Positions 1 to 6,791 of a stretch of 15,689 nucleotides of DNA are shown piece by piece. Every line of letters begins with the position of its first letter. Within the stretch, counting starts at the first letter, position 1. The notes under the pieces were generated by a model, which worked only from the letters and a program-made list of their open reading frames with translations, made no database searches and was not told the origin of the DNA. The stretch covers positions 1 through 15,689 of the forward strand of contig JAISQC010000231.1 in NCBI GenBank assembly GCA_031274465.1, given 5' to 3'. The DNA is from Synergistaceae bacterium (GTDB taxonomy: Bacteria > Synergistota > Synergistia > Synergistales > Synergistaceae). Position numbers and translations under genes: made by a program.

Positions 1-170
1 CGATGGCGTTCGCCACTGCCCCAATTGCTTCCCCAAATGCGGTGGCTTCAACCAGCGGATGGTGGGAAAGCTCGATTGCTTTCAAAGTTGGCGGCGCAAT
101 GGCGCTCGCGTCGATACCAATCATCGCATTCCTTGGCTATCCCATTGCGAGGTTCATAGTCGAACGGTAA
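1..170 (+). CDS. 3' end of a multi-helix membrane transporter (partial)
   Basis: The reading frame is open from the left edge to a TAA at 168-170, giving about 55 C-terminal residues. They read as a small-residue and Pro/Asn-rich stretch (A-P-I-A-S-P-N-A-V-A-S), then a Trp-Trp pair, then a hydrophobic helix of about 22 residues ending in a short basic tail (I-V-E-R). This layout, a re-entrant P-N-A loop followed by a last transmembrane helix, resembles the C-terminus of SLC13/DASS-type anion:Na+ symporters. The family call is inference from this fragment alone, and other ion-transporter folds end similarly. The annotated stop looks genuine and no terminator is evident after it. The start lies outside the window. 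Confidence 0.5.
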   Translation, partial: MAFATAPIASPNAVASTSGWWESSIAFKVGGAMALASIPIIAFLGYPIARFIVER

Positions 171-266
171 GGCTGGGTTTGCCCTTTACTGCGATTCGCT
201 GTTTGAATGTGCTGCTTTTCTGGTGGGAAGTGGCGGGATGAGATTTTTTGACATACATCCGCGCCG

Positions 267-536
267 GTGGTTCTCGTGGCCCGGATGATGATTGCGGTCA
301 GAGACAAAGCCCCGAACCGCGAGAAATATGTGCAGGAACTCTTGAAAATCCTGCGCGAACGGGACTATGATATGGAGCGCAGAAGGTTTATTATGAAATT
401 TATCGGCAATATTCTTAACGTGAAAAGCGACGATATAAGCGCGGAACTGAGGAGTGAATTTTACATGCAGTGGGTGCCGATGAGCGAAGTCAAGAAGGAA
501 ACCTGTATTGAGTATGCTAGCGAGCTCCAGCTATAA
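267..536 (+). pseudogene. C-terminal remnant of an Rpn-like (PD-(D/E)XK nuclease/transposase family) protein
   Basis: The 89-residue frame starts at a GTG (a later ATG at 285 is possible) and has no convincing Shine-Dalgarno site. The frame is closed upstream by a TGA at 249-251. The middle reads K-Y-V-Q-E-L-L-K-I-L-R-E-R-D-Y-D followed by R-R-F-I-M-K-F-I and a short acidic helix. This matches the helical segment downstream of the nuclease core in Rpn/'putative transposase' proteins, where a Leu-rich helix, an 'ergY' turn and an 'l..fid' helix precede the C-terminus. The N-terminal PD-(D/E)XK catalytic core is absent, so I read it as a decayed fragment; such remnants are common in accessory DNA. 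It could instead be a small intact gene of unknown function. Confidence 0.42.
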
Positions 537-550
537 ATCATGATGAAAAC

Positions 551-573
551 GGCGGCAGTAGTAAAATGCCGCC
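551..573. repeat. Small inverted repeat between the Rpn remnant and the toxin-antitoxin operon
   Basis: GGCGGCA (551-557) and TGCCGCC (567-573) are perfect 7-bp arms around a 9-nt loop. No T-run follows on the plus strand. On the minus strand the stem is followed by GTTTTC only, so a terminator is weakly supported. Confidence 0.3.
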
Positions 574-580
574 CGCCGAA

Positions 581-623
581 TCAACTAGCGGTTGAATTGC
601 TGACGCGAAAATGATGCTACAAT
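581..623 (+). promoter_or_regulatory. Promoter and possible operator of the antitoxin-toxin operon
   Basis: An extended -10 element TG-C-TACAAT sits at 615-623, about 25 bp before the antitoxin ATG. Candidate -35 boxes are imperfect: TTGAAT at 592-597 (20-bp spacing) or TTGCTG at 597-602 (15-bp spacing), which fits a promoter relying on its extended -10. A short palindrome, TCAAC-TAGCG-GTTGA (581-595), overlaps the -35 area and is a plausible autoregulatory operator for the TA complex. That role is inferred from position only. Confidence 0.5.
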
Positions 624-648
624 GATATGAAAAAGGGAGTGTGACGTT

Positions 649-981
649 ATGCGGGCTTTTCAAGGATATATCGAAAACGGAAGGATCATCCCCGTCGATA
701 TGCCCCAAGTACAGGATGGTCTCCGAGTTATCATCACGGTGTTGGATAGCGCCCAAACGACATTTGAGCGGGACGCTCGAATGATTAAGGACGATTTTAC
801 GCGGGATAACTCCGATATTCGCTCCTTAACTGATTATGTTTCAAACATCGATGACGTTGGCGAGGATCGCTTTATCAATCCCCGGTTTAAGGCTGGCGCT
901 TTGACATCTTCTGACTTTACAGCTCTGAAACTCGATACGAGGAACTTTAAATTCGACCGCGAAGAAGCGCATGAACGCTGA
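649..981 (+). CDS. Putative antitoxin partner of the PIN-domain toxin
   Basis: This is a 110-residue acidic protein. Its first 35 residues (M-R-A-F-Q-G-Y-I-E-N-G-R-I-I-P, then a D-G-L-R-V-I-I-T-V-L-D strand) form the beta-rich start typical of small AF2212-like or AbrB-like antitoxins. The remainder is charged and low in hydrophobics, with repeated Asp and Arg, consistent with a flexible toxin-binding tail. GGGAG lies 9 nt before the ATG. The gene overlaps the toxin start by 11 bp (971-981), the translational coupling usual for type II TA operons. The expected role is to neutralise the ribonuclease and bind the operon promoter. The antitoxin call rests mainly on position and the N-terminal pattern. 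No classical DNA-binding motif is obvious. Confidence 0.62.
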   Translation: MRAFQGYIENGRIIPVDMPQVQDGLRVIITVLDSAQTTFERDARMIKDDFTRDNSDIRSLTDYVSNIDDVGEDRFINPRFKAGALTSSDFTALKLDTRNFKFDREEAHER

Positions 982-1387
982 AAGGGCTTTTCTGGACACC
1001 AATCTATTCGTTTACTTGTATTCTGAAACAGATCCGGCGAAACGAGAGAGGGCTTTTGCCGCAATCAACACATTTGATCGTGTAGTGAGCACTCAGGTAT
1101 TGAATGAATTTTGCAGTGTGGCGTTGCGAAAACTGCTCCATCCAATCCAAGCCGTTAAAACCTCAGTCGGAGAAATTCGCGAAACCTGCCGCCTTGCAGC
1201 AATCAATGACACGACTATCATGAAAGCCCTCGACATACACGAAAAGTACGGTTATTCCTTCTATGATAGCCTCATTATAGCGTCCGCGCTCGAACAAAAA
1301 TGCCGTTATTTGCTTTCAGAAGATATGAATGATGGGCAAGTAATCGAGGGACAATTGACTATAGTGAACATATTTTCAAGCAAATAA
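971..1387 (+). CDS. PIN-domain ribonuclease toxin (VapC-like)
   Basis: This 138-residue protein is a complete single PIN domain, the usual size for VapC-type toxins. The acidic metal-binding residues are in place: D9 in F-L-D-T-N, E46 in the V-L-N-E-F helix, D99 in F-Y-D-S-L-I-I-A-S-A, and D118 in L-L-S-E-D-M. These coordinate Mg2+ or Mn2+ for cleavage of RNA (in known VapCs, tRNA or rRNA). It is co-transcribed with the upstream antitoxin through an 11-bp overlap. The gene looks intact. Its 3' end runs 12 bp into the end of an opposing SDR remnant, suggesting that the module arrived at, or was joined to, the end of the neighbouring operon. The RNA target cannot be predicted from sequence. Confidence 0.88.
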   Translation: MNAERAFLDTNLFVYLYSETDPAKRERAFAAINTFDRVVSTQVLNEFCSVALRKLLHPIQAVKTSVGEIRETCRLAAINDTTIMKALDIHEKYGYSFYDSLIIASALEQKCRYLLSEDMNDGQVIEGQLTIVNIFSSK

Positions 1388-1444
1388 TGGAGGATAAATA
1401 GTTGCGCACCAGCCGCCGTCGACAACTATTGAGGTTGCGCGGAA
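1376..1444 (-). pseudogene. C-terminal scar of a short-chain dehydrogenase
   Basis: Read on the minus strand, the last 22 codons before a TGA at 1376-1378 encode R-A-T-S-I-V-V-D-G-G-W-C-A-T-I-Y, preceded by a Phe. The string V-V-D-G-G-W is the hallmark end of classical SDRs ('G..lvVDGGw'). Upstream in the same frame the similarity stops, and the intact MFS stop codon lies at 1480, so the catalytic body is missing. The likely reading is that a second SDR gene once followed the MFS gene and was deleted down to its tail. A chance match is possible over so short a stretch. Confidence 0.45.
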
Positions 1445-1450
1445 TTTTTT
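1404..1450 (+). terminator. Possible intrinsic terminator of the toxin operon
   Basis: GCGCACC (1404-1410) can pair with GGTTGCGC (1433-1440) with one bulged T. A run of six T residues follows at 1445-1450, four bases after the stem. The loop is long (22 nt), which weakens the call. A second pair of arms, AATAGTTG (1397-1404) and CAACTATT (1423-1430), is an alternative fold of the same stretch. Confidence 0.33.
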
Positions 1451-1479
1451 GGAAATTGGGTTGCCCGTTGATTTGTTTT

Positions 1480-2814
1480 TCATTCCATGTCGGCTTTTGA
1501 GAACTCGGGCATCCTCCACGTCAAGAAGGCGGAGTGCCATATAATCAGGACGGCGATTCCAAAGGCCAGCGCAAATCCGGCGTTCAGGTACGACCCTGCC
1601 GTTTCGCCCGGGAATTGGTTGATTATGACTCCAGAGCCCCACTGGAGAACTATGACGGCGATATACAGCAGCATCTGCCCCGTGCCGATGGCAAGCCCCG
1701 CTCGCGAGATCGGCACGAGCGATTTGAGCGTGCTTATGCTGAAGACCATGCAGGTAGACGAGCCGACGCCGATAAAAAATCCGATAGTCCCCATGACATG
1801 AGCCGGAAGCCCCAGCAGGGCGCTTGCCATATAAGCGCACCACGCAGCGCCGAGCGGCGCAAGCGTCATCAGCATCCCGGACCGGATATCCTTCGATTTC
1901 TGGGCGAACCTCGCGCCGCACATGGCCCCTATGACGAGGCCGATGCTCACCCACGTGGTCCAGAAGCGGGCCGTTTCCTCTCCTGCGCCGCTCGAGACGG
2001 ATATCCAGCTCACGCCCCACAACCCCTGTAGCGTTATGACAGCGGCGCTGACGATGGACCAGGCGTAGACTATCAGGCGGAGGCTCTTGTTGCCCACTAT
2101 AAACGCCAAGCCGTGCCGGATGTCCTTCCACGTGTCGGCCAACAACCCTAGCAATCCGCCGGCGGTGCGCGTTTTATCCGGAGGCGCCCCGTCAAGCTCG
2201 ATGTTCATGTTGCGGCAGAGCCAGAGGATGATCGCCGCGCAAAGCGCCCAGACGGTGAAGATGAGAAAGACCCCTCTGTATCCGAGCCGGTCCATTAAAA
2301 TCCCAAGAGGGGCGACAGCCGCTACCGTTCCCAGATTGCCGATCACTTGCACGAAACCCACCCAGAACGGATATTCCTCTATGGGGAACGCGAGAGCCGC
2401 GTAAATGTATATTCCGGTGAAATACGCGGCGAGGCCCAAACCGCAAAAGAAACGCGACATCCCTATCAAAATGGGGGAGGGGGATACCAGCAAGAGCGAC
2501 GAGCCGACTGCCGCCATCGCTATGCCTATGGCGCACGACCTCACCGGGCCGGTCCTGTCGCTGATCGCCCCCCAGACGTTCTGAGTGAGGCCGTACGAGT
2601 AGAAGAACAGGCTGGAGAGGAAACCGACGAGCGACGCGGAAAAACCGTACGCCTTGCCCATGTGGGGCAGTATGACCCCCGACGAAATGCGTTGAAGGCT
2701 GCTGTAAAAATAACAGATGACGATGACCGCGAACAGCGACATGATCTTTACGGATTTTCCCCTGAGGATCGAGGGCGCCGGCATTTTCGCGATCTTTTTC
2801 GGCGATGCGCTCAT
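1480..2814 (-). CDS. MFS transporter, last gene of the liv-SDR-fadR operon
   Basis: This 444-residue protein has about 12 hydrophobic segments. MFS motif A sits after the second one at residues 82-92 (G-A-I-S-D-R-T-G-P-V-R). The early R-I-S-S-G-V-I-L-P-H-M stretch and the S-L-F-F-Y-S-Y-G-L-T-Q pattern resemble the anion:cation symporter/sugar-acid branch of the MFS, so an organic acid is a reasonable substrate guess, but import versus export cannot be told. I start at the ATG at 2814, whose ATGA overlaps the TGA of the upstream regulator gene. A TTG eight codons earlier is possible but would extend the overlap. The terminal position in the operon and coupling to the regulator imply co-expression with the ABC importer, giving two unrelated transporters for one pathway. 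Confidence 0.9.
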   Translation of the reverse strand: MSASPKKIAKMPAPSILRGKSVKIMSLFAVIVICYFYSSLQRISSGVILPHMGKAYGFSASLVGFLSSLFFYSYGLTQNVWGAISDRTGPVRSCAIGIAMAAVGSSLLLVSPSPILIGMSRFFCGLGLAAYFTGIYIYAALAFPIEEYPFWVGFVQVIGNLGTVAAVAPLGILMDRLGYRGVFLIFTVWALCAAIILWLCRNMNIELDGAPPDKTRTAGGLLGLLADTWKDIRHGLAFIVGNKSLRLIVYAWSIVSAAVITLQGLWGVSWISVSSGAGEETARFWTTWVSIGLVIGAMCGARFAQKSKDIRSGMLMTLAPLGAAWCAYMASALLGLPAHVMGTIGFFIGVGSSTCMVFSISTLKSLVPISRAGLAIGTGQMLLYIAVIVLQWGSGVIINQFPGETAGSYLNAGFALAFGIAVLIIWHSAFLTWRMPEFSKADME

Positions 2815-3581
2815 GATTGTTTTTTTATTATCTCCCAATATATTTGGTATCCATCCAGAGAATACTGAGGATAGTTCTTCTTCATCGCGTCGTACGACTC
2901 GATTATGTGCTCCCCGAGCGTCCTTCCGGCGAGGCAGGGGTCGTGGCTCTCCAGCGCCCTTATGATCGTCTCGTGCTGGTGCCTTATGTGTTCGAACCAG
3001 CTATTGTCCTTCAGCACCAACTGGCTGTGGACGAACGCGTTGTTCCGTTCGATCATGCTCGCTATGCTTTCGTTTATGCGGGACAGTAGGGCGTTGTGGG
3101 CTGCCTCCGTCTCCAGATGGTGCAGCAGAGACTCCCATTTCGCCCCTGCCTCCTCCGATTCCTCGGACCCGGCAAGCCGGGAAAACTCCTCGAAGCAGTT
3201 CCACAGCTTCTCCAGATCGCTCTTTGTTCGCCTTATCGCCGCCGCCTCGACCGCAGGGACGCATATCATCATCCTGACTTCCATCTGCATTCGCATGAAC
3301 TCGACCGGAGGGAGCTGCATCTGCTGCAGGTTGTGCACGAGCTTGTCCGTGTTTTGCGACTTCACGAAAACGCCCTGCCGCTCCTTCTTTTCGATTACGC
3401 CCATGGCCTCAAGGGAGATCATCGCCTCCCTGAGCACGTTTCTGCTGACGCCAAGCCGCTTTGCCAGCTCCCTCTCCGGCGGGAAGCGGTTTCCCGCCTT
3501 GTAATTTTCCTCGCCGGCTATCTTTACGAGCGCGTCGATCACGCTTTCCTTCTTGCTGTCAGCCCTCAATTCAAAGCGCAC
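2811..3581 (-). CDS. FadR/GntR-family transcriptional regulator with FCD ligand-binding domain
   Basis: This 256-residue protein has two domains. Residues 12-75 form a GntR winged helix (F-P-P-E-R-E-L-A-K-R-L-G-V-S-R-N-V-L-R-E-A then G-V-I-E-K). Residues 100-235 form an all-helical FCD domain with the spaced His residues expected of its metal/ligand site (L-L-H-H-L-E, H-E-T-I-I-R-A-L and G-E-H-I). FCD regulators usually repress catabolic operons and release DNA on binding an organic acid. Two TGGT(N3)ACCA palindromes at the divergent promoters (9049-9059 and 9300-9310) fit this family's operator type, suggesting control of its own operon and of the GRE operon. The start is GTG at 3581. A TTG at 3569 lies at better distance from AGAGGTG and would give 252 aa. 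Confidence 0.93.
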   Translation of the reverse strand: MRFELRADSKKESVIDALVKIAGEENYKAGNRFPPERELAKRLGVSRNVLREAMISLEAMGVIEKKERQGVFVKSQNTDKLVHNLQQMQLPPVEFMRMQMEVRMMICVPAVEAAAIRRTKSDLEKLWNCFEEFSRLAGSEESEEAGAKWESLLHHLETEAAHNALLSRINESIASMIERNNAFVHSQLVLKDNSWFEHIRHQHETIIRALESHDPCLAGRTLGEHIIESYDAMKKNYPQYSLDGYQIYWEIIKKQS

Positions 3582-3593
3582 CTCTTTTGGCGG

Positions 3594-4337
3594 TCAATCC
3601 ATGAAGAGACCGCCGTTGACGTTTATGGTCTCGCCGACGATGTACCGCGCCTCTTTCGAGCAGAGGAACGCGATCACGTCCGCAATTTCAGATGGTTCCG
3701 CCAAGCGCCCGAGCGGGATTTTTTTGACCGCTTCCTTCCATCGCTCGCCTTTGGTGACGTTTGGCGTGGCAACCCAGCCGGGCGCGACCGCGTTCACGAA
3801 TACGCCGTACGGGGCGGCCTCCCTTGCCATCGATTGCGTGAAGCTGATGACCGCCGCTTTCGAGGCGCTGTACACCGAGTTGCCAGGCCCCGGGGTTTTC
3901 CCGTCTACGGACGCGAGATTGACGATCCAGCCTTTTTTCCTGTCTATCATACCACGTACGAATGTCTGCGTTGCGAGGAATGTCCCCTTCAGGTTGACAC
4001 CCATTATGGAGTCCCACTCCGAATCCGTCACGTTCACGACGAGTCCGTCCGGGAATATCCCGGCGTTGTTTACGAGGATATCGACCGGCCCGGAGGCGGA
4101 CTCCGCTTCTTCCCGCATCCTCGACATGTCCTCGCGCCTCGATATGTCGCCCGAGACGTGCAAGATATTCCCCTTGCCATCGCCGAGGGATTTCGCGACA
4201 GCGAGGGCCCGCTCCGGCGAGAGGTCGCAGAGGGTCACGGAGTCTCCGGTGTGCGCGAATCGCGCGGCCACGGCGGCCCCGATGCCGCCGCCCGCGCCAG
4301 TGACGAACACATGCCGCCTTATTTCGTTTGCCATCAT
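3594..4337 (-). CDS. NAD(P)-dependent short-chain dehydrogenase/reductase (FabG-like fold)
   Basis: This is a 247-residue classical SDR. The Rossmann motif T-G-A-G-G-G-I-G is at residues 13-20, N-N-A-G at 90-93, and the catalytic tetrad is N115, S143, Y156 and K160. The C-terminus is the usual G-E-T-I-N-V-N-G-G. Asp38 at the end of the second strand favours NAD+ over NADP+. It should oxidise a hydroxyl or reduce a carbonyl in the cytoplasm; the substrate is not readable. It starts immediately after the livF stop (0-bp gap) with a G-rich ribosome site inside the livF end, so it belongs to the transporter operon and probably acts on the imported compound or a product of the GREs. A role in fatty acid synthesis is unlikely in this context. 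Confidence 0.93.
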   Translation of the reverse strand: MMANEIRRHVFVTGAGGGIGAAVAARFAHTGDSVTLCDLSPERALAVAKSLGDGKGNILHVSGDISRREDMSRMREEAESASGPVDILVNNAGIFPDGLVVNVTDSEWDSIMGVNLKGTFLATQTFVRGMIDRKKGWIVNLASVDGKTPGPGNSVYSASKAAVISFTQSMAREAAPYGVFVNAVAPGWVATPNVTKGERWKEAVKKIPLGRLAEPSEIADVIAFLCSKEARYIVGETINVNGGLFMD

Positions 4338-5039
4338 TCAACCCCCCAGATATGAGTCCTGAATGCTCTTGCTGTTCATCAGGTTTGCCGCCGTGTCCTC
4401 GGCTATGATCCTGCCGACCTCCAGTACGTAGCCCTTGTCCGCTATCGATAGCGCCATCTTGGCGTTTTGCTCGACCAGAAGGATCGTGACTCCCTCGTCG
4501 TGTATGTCCTTGATGATCTTAAAGACCTCCTTGACGAGGACCGGCGACAACCCCATCGATGGTTCGTCGAGGAGCAGTATTTTGGGGCGCGACATGAGCG
4601 CCCTGCATATCGCGAGCATCTGCTGTTCCCCTCCTGAGAGGAAGCCGGAGAGGTGATGCCTGCGTCCCTCCAGTTGCGGGAATTTTTTGAAAAAATACTC
4701 GATATCCTCCCCAACCTCGTCGTCGTTTCGGACGTACGCGCCCATCTTCATGTTCTCGTAGACCGTCTGGCGGGCCAGGACCCTGCGGCCCTCGGGGCAG
4801 TGGGCTATCCCCAGCGCGATGATCTCGTGCGGTTCCAGGCCGATCAGGCTCGTGCCTTCGTAGGTTATGGTCCCGCTTTTGGGTTTCATAAGCCCCGAAA
4901 TGGTCTTAAGCAGCGTCGTCTTGCCGGCGCCGTTGGCACCGATCAGGGTCGTCAGCGCGCCCGGTTCGAGCGAGATGGACATATCGTGCAGGGCGTCTAT
5001 TTTGCCGTAGGACACTACGAGATTGTCGATGGCCAGCAC
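4338..5039 (-). CDS. livF: LIV/HAAT-family ABC importer ATP-binding subunit LivF
   Basis: This 233-residue ATPase has Walker A G-A-N-G-A-G-K-T-T (34-42), the C-E-G-R-R-V loop typical of LivF, signature L-S-G-G-E-Q-Q and Walker B I-L-L-L-D-E-P followed by S-M-G-L-S-P. It pairs with LivG to power uptake through LivH/LivM at the inner face of the membrane. The start is GTG at 5039 with GAGGAAGAG just upstream, 1 bp after the livG stop. Length and motifs are normal for the subfamily. Confidence 0.95.
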   Translation of the reverse strand: MLAIDNLVVSYGKIDALHDMSISLEPGALTTLIGANGAGKTTLLKTISGLMKPKSGTITYEGTSLIGLEPHEIIALGIAHCPEGRRVLARQTVYENMKMGAYVRNDDEVGEDIEYFFKKFPQLEGRRHHLSGFLSGGEQQMLAICRALMSRPKILLLDEPSMGLSPVLVKEVFKIIKDIHDEGVTILLVEQNAKMALSIADKGYVLEVGRIIAEDTAANLMNSKSIQDSYLGG

Positions 5040-5040
5040 G

Positions 5041-5808
5041 TCACTCTTCCTCTTTTCCGAGGTATGCCTCGATTACCTCGTGGTTTGCCTGAACCTCGGC
5101 AGGGGTCCCATCCGCTATCTTCTCCCCGAAGTTGAGCACGGCCACCCTGTCCGAAATGCCCATTATCAGCTTCATGTTGTGCTCTATCACGACGACCGTG
5201 GGGCCCTTGTCCCTTATGTCTTTTATGAATTTCATCATCTCAACGGTCTCGCTCGGGTTCATTCCCGCTGACGGCTCGTCCAGAAGGAGGAGCGACGGCT
5301 TGCTGATGAACGCCCGGGCTATTTCCAGTCGGCGTTTTTTCCCGTAAGGCAGGTTGCCGGCCGTAATATGCGCCACATCGAGGAGGCCGAACGAGTCGAG
5401 GACCTCTTCGGCGTCCTTGCGCCCCCTGATCTCCTCCGGTATCGCGTCCGGTTTTTTGAAAAGTATTTCGGTGAATTTCGGGCGAAGCTGGGTGTGCATC
5501 CCTACCAGCATGTTCTGCAGCACGCTCACCTGGTCGAACAGCCTGATGTTCTGGAACGTGCGAGTGATGCCGCTTTTGGCCGTCTCGAAGACCGGGCGCC
5601 CCGTTATGTCCCTGTTTTTGTAGTGAATCTTGCCGTCCGAGGGCTTGTAGAAACCGGTCAGCACGTTGAACAGCGTGGACTTGCCGGCGCCGTTTGGCCC
5701 GATGACGCCCAGTATCTCCCCCTCGTTCACCGTCAAGTTCACGTTCGTGAGGGCCTTCACCCCACCGAAGTGTCTGGAAAGTTTCTCAGCCCTGAGCAGT
5801 TCCGCCAT
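5041..5808 (-). CDS. livG: LIV/HAAT-family ABC importer ATP-binding subunit LivG
   Basis: This 255-residue ATPase has Walker A G-P-N-G-A-G-K-S-T (37-45), T-R-T-F-Q-N-I-R in the Q-loop, the LivG-type signature L-P-Y-G-K-K-R-R-L-E-I-A-R and Walker B L-L-L-L-D-E-P-S-A-G-M-N-P. The ATG at 5808, preceded by TGAGGT, was chosen. The frame is open much further upstream, but that extension runs out of frame through livM and is not coding. It begins 5 bp after the livM stop. Confidence 0.95.
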   Translation of the reverse strand: MAELLRAEKLSRHFGGVKALTNVNLTVNEGEILGVIGPNGAGKSTLFNVLTGFYKPSDGKIHYKNRDITGRPVFETAKSGITRTFQNIRLFDQVSVLQNMLVGMHTQLRPKFTEILFKKPDAIPEEIRGRKDAEEVLDSFGLLDVAHITAGNLPYGKKRRLEIARAFISKPSLLLLDEPSAGMNPSETVEMMKFIKDIRDKGPTVVVIEHNMKLIMGISDRVAVLNFGEKIADGTPAEVQANHEVIEAYLGKEEE

Positions 5809-5813
5809 ATACC

Positions 5814-6791
5814 TCAACCCCCACTGTCTTTTCTCGAATTTTTCCCGCCGAGCATTCCGAGCCTGACCGCGATGAGGCGCTCGCCGACCCCCTCCTTGCC
5901 CAAGAGGCCGTTGGGGAAGTACAGCATCATCACGACCATCAAAATGCCGACGAAGAGAAGCCTGTACTCGTAGAAACTGCGTGAAATTTCCGGCAGCACG
6001 ACTAGGATGAAAGTTCCGACGAGCGAGCCGGCGAGGCTCCCGAGCCCTCCGAGGATGGCCATCTGCAGTTGGTATATGGACTCGTCGAGCGTGTAGTTGA
6101 ACGGCGACGCGTACTGCGTGTAATGCACGAAGAGCGCGCCTGTGAGGCCGGTGAAAACCGAGCCTATCGCGAAGTTCAGGATTTTGTAGAGCTGCACGTT
6201 TATCCCAGAGTACTCCGCCGCTATCGAATCGTCCCTTATCGCCTCGAACGCCCTGCCCATTCTGGAGTTGCAGATTCTGTGCATCGCGATGAAAGAGGCG
6301 GCCAGGAAGAAAAGCGCCAGGTAGTAAAAGCGCGTGTTGGTGTCGAAATGGAACCCGAAGATGTTGGGCTGAGGAACCCTGCTGATGCCCATGACCCCGC
6401 CGGTGACCGGTATCCAGTTGAGGAAGACGATCTGGCAGATTGCATTGAAGCCGATCGTCACGAGGGTCAGGTAGTCGAACGCGGATTTTCTGCATAAAAA
6501 CCCGAGCACGGCCCCGATAAGCCCGGAGAATGCGCCGGAGATCAGAAAAGCCGCGATGAAAGGCAGCCCCATCTTGACCGTAAGGATCGCGGAGCAGTAC
6601 GCTCCGAGGCCCATGAATGCCGCCCGCCCCATGTCGAGCTGCCCGCAGAAACCCACTATCAGGTTTATCGACAGCGCCACGACCGAGTACATGTAAAATA
6701 TGTTCACTATCCTCACGTAATACTCGTTGCGGATGATCGGCGGAATTAGCAGCGCGAACATGAACAGCAGTATCTTATATTTGTTCTTCAT
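5814..6791 (-). CDS. livM: LIV/HAAT-family ABC importer permease LivM
   Basis: This 325-residue, highly hydrophobic protein begins M-K-N-K-Y-K-I-L-L. It carries the family's conserved loops: G-Q-L-D-M-G-R-A-A-F-M-G-L-G-A-Y, A-I-R-D-D-S-I-A-A-E and the ATPase-coupling stretch I-L-G-G-L-G-S-L-A-G. The start ATG at 6791 overlaps the livH TGA as ATGA, indicating translational coupling. It forms the membrane pore with LivH. Confidence 0.94.
   Translation of the reverse strand: MKNKYKILLFMFALLIPPIIRNEYYVRIVNIFYMYSVVALSINLIVGFCGQLDMGRAAFMGLGAYCSAILTVKMGLPFIAAFLISGAFSGLIGAVLGFLCRKSAFDYLTLVTIGFNAICQIVFLNWIPVTGGVMGISRVPQPNIFGFHFDTNTRFYYLALFFLAASFIAMHRICNSRMGRAFEAIRDDSIAAEYSGINVQLYKILNFAIGSVFTGLTGALFVHYTQYASPFNYTLDESIYQLQMAILGGLGSLAGSLVGTFILVVLPEISRSFYEYRLLFVGILMVVMMLYFPNGLLGKEGVGERLIAVRLGMLGGKNSRKDSGG

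Noticed and set aside
59..241. Small plus-strand frame of 60 codons
   Set aside because: It overlaps the transporter C-terminus in another frame, is rich in Trp/Arg/Cys without a recognisable pattern and has no ribosome site that I can defend.
3096..4355. Long plus-strand open frame of 419 codons antisense to the regulator and SDR genes
   Set aside because: It is a mirror of two well-supported minus-strand genes, has no recognisable domain and is rich in Arg/His/Pro as expected from antisense of GC-rich coding DNA.
5809..6495. N-terminal extension of the livG frame to a 484-residue protein
   Set aside because: The extra 229 residues are an off-frame reading of livM on the same strand. LivG starts with a good ribosome site at 5808 and has normal length from there.
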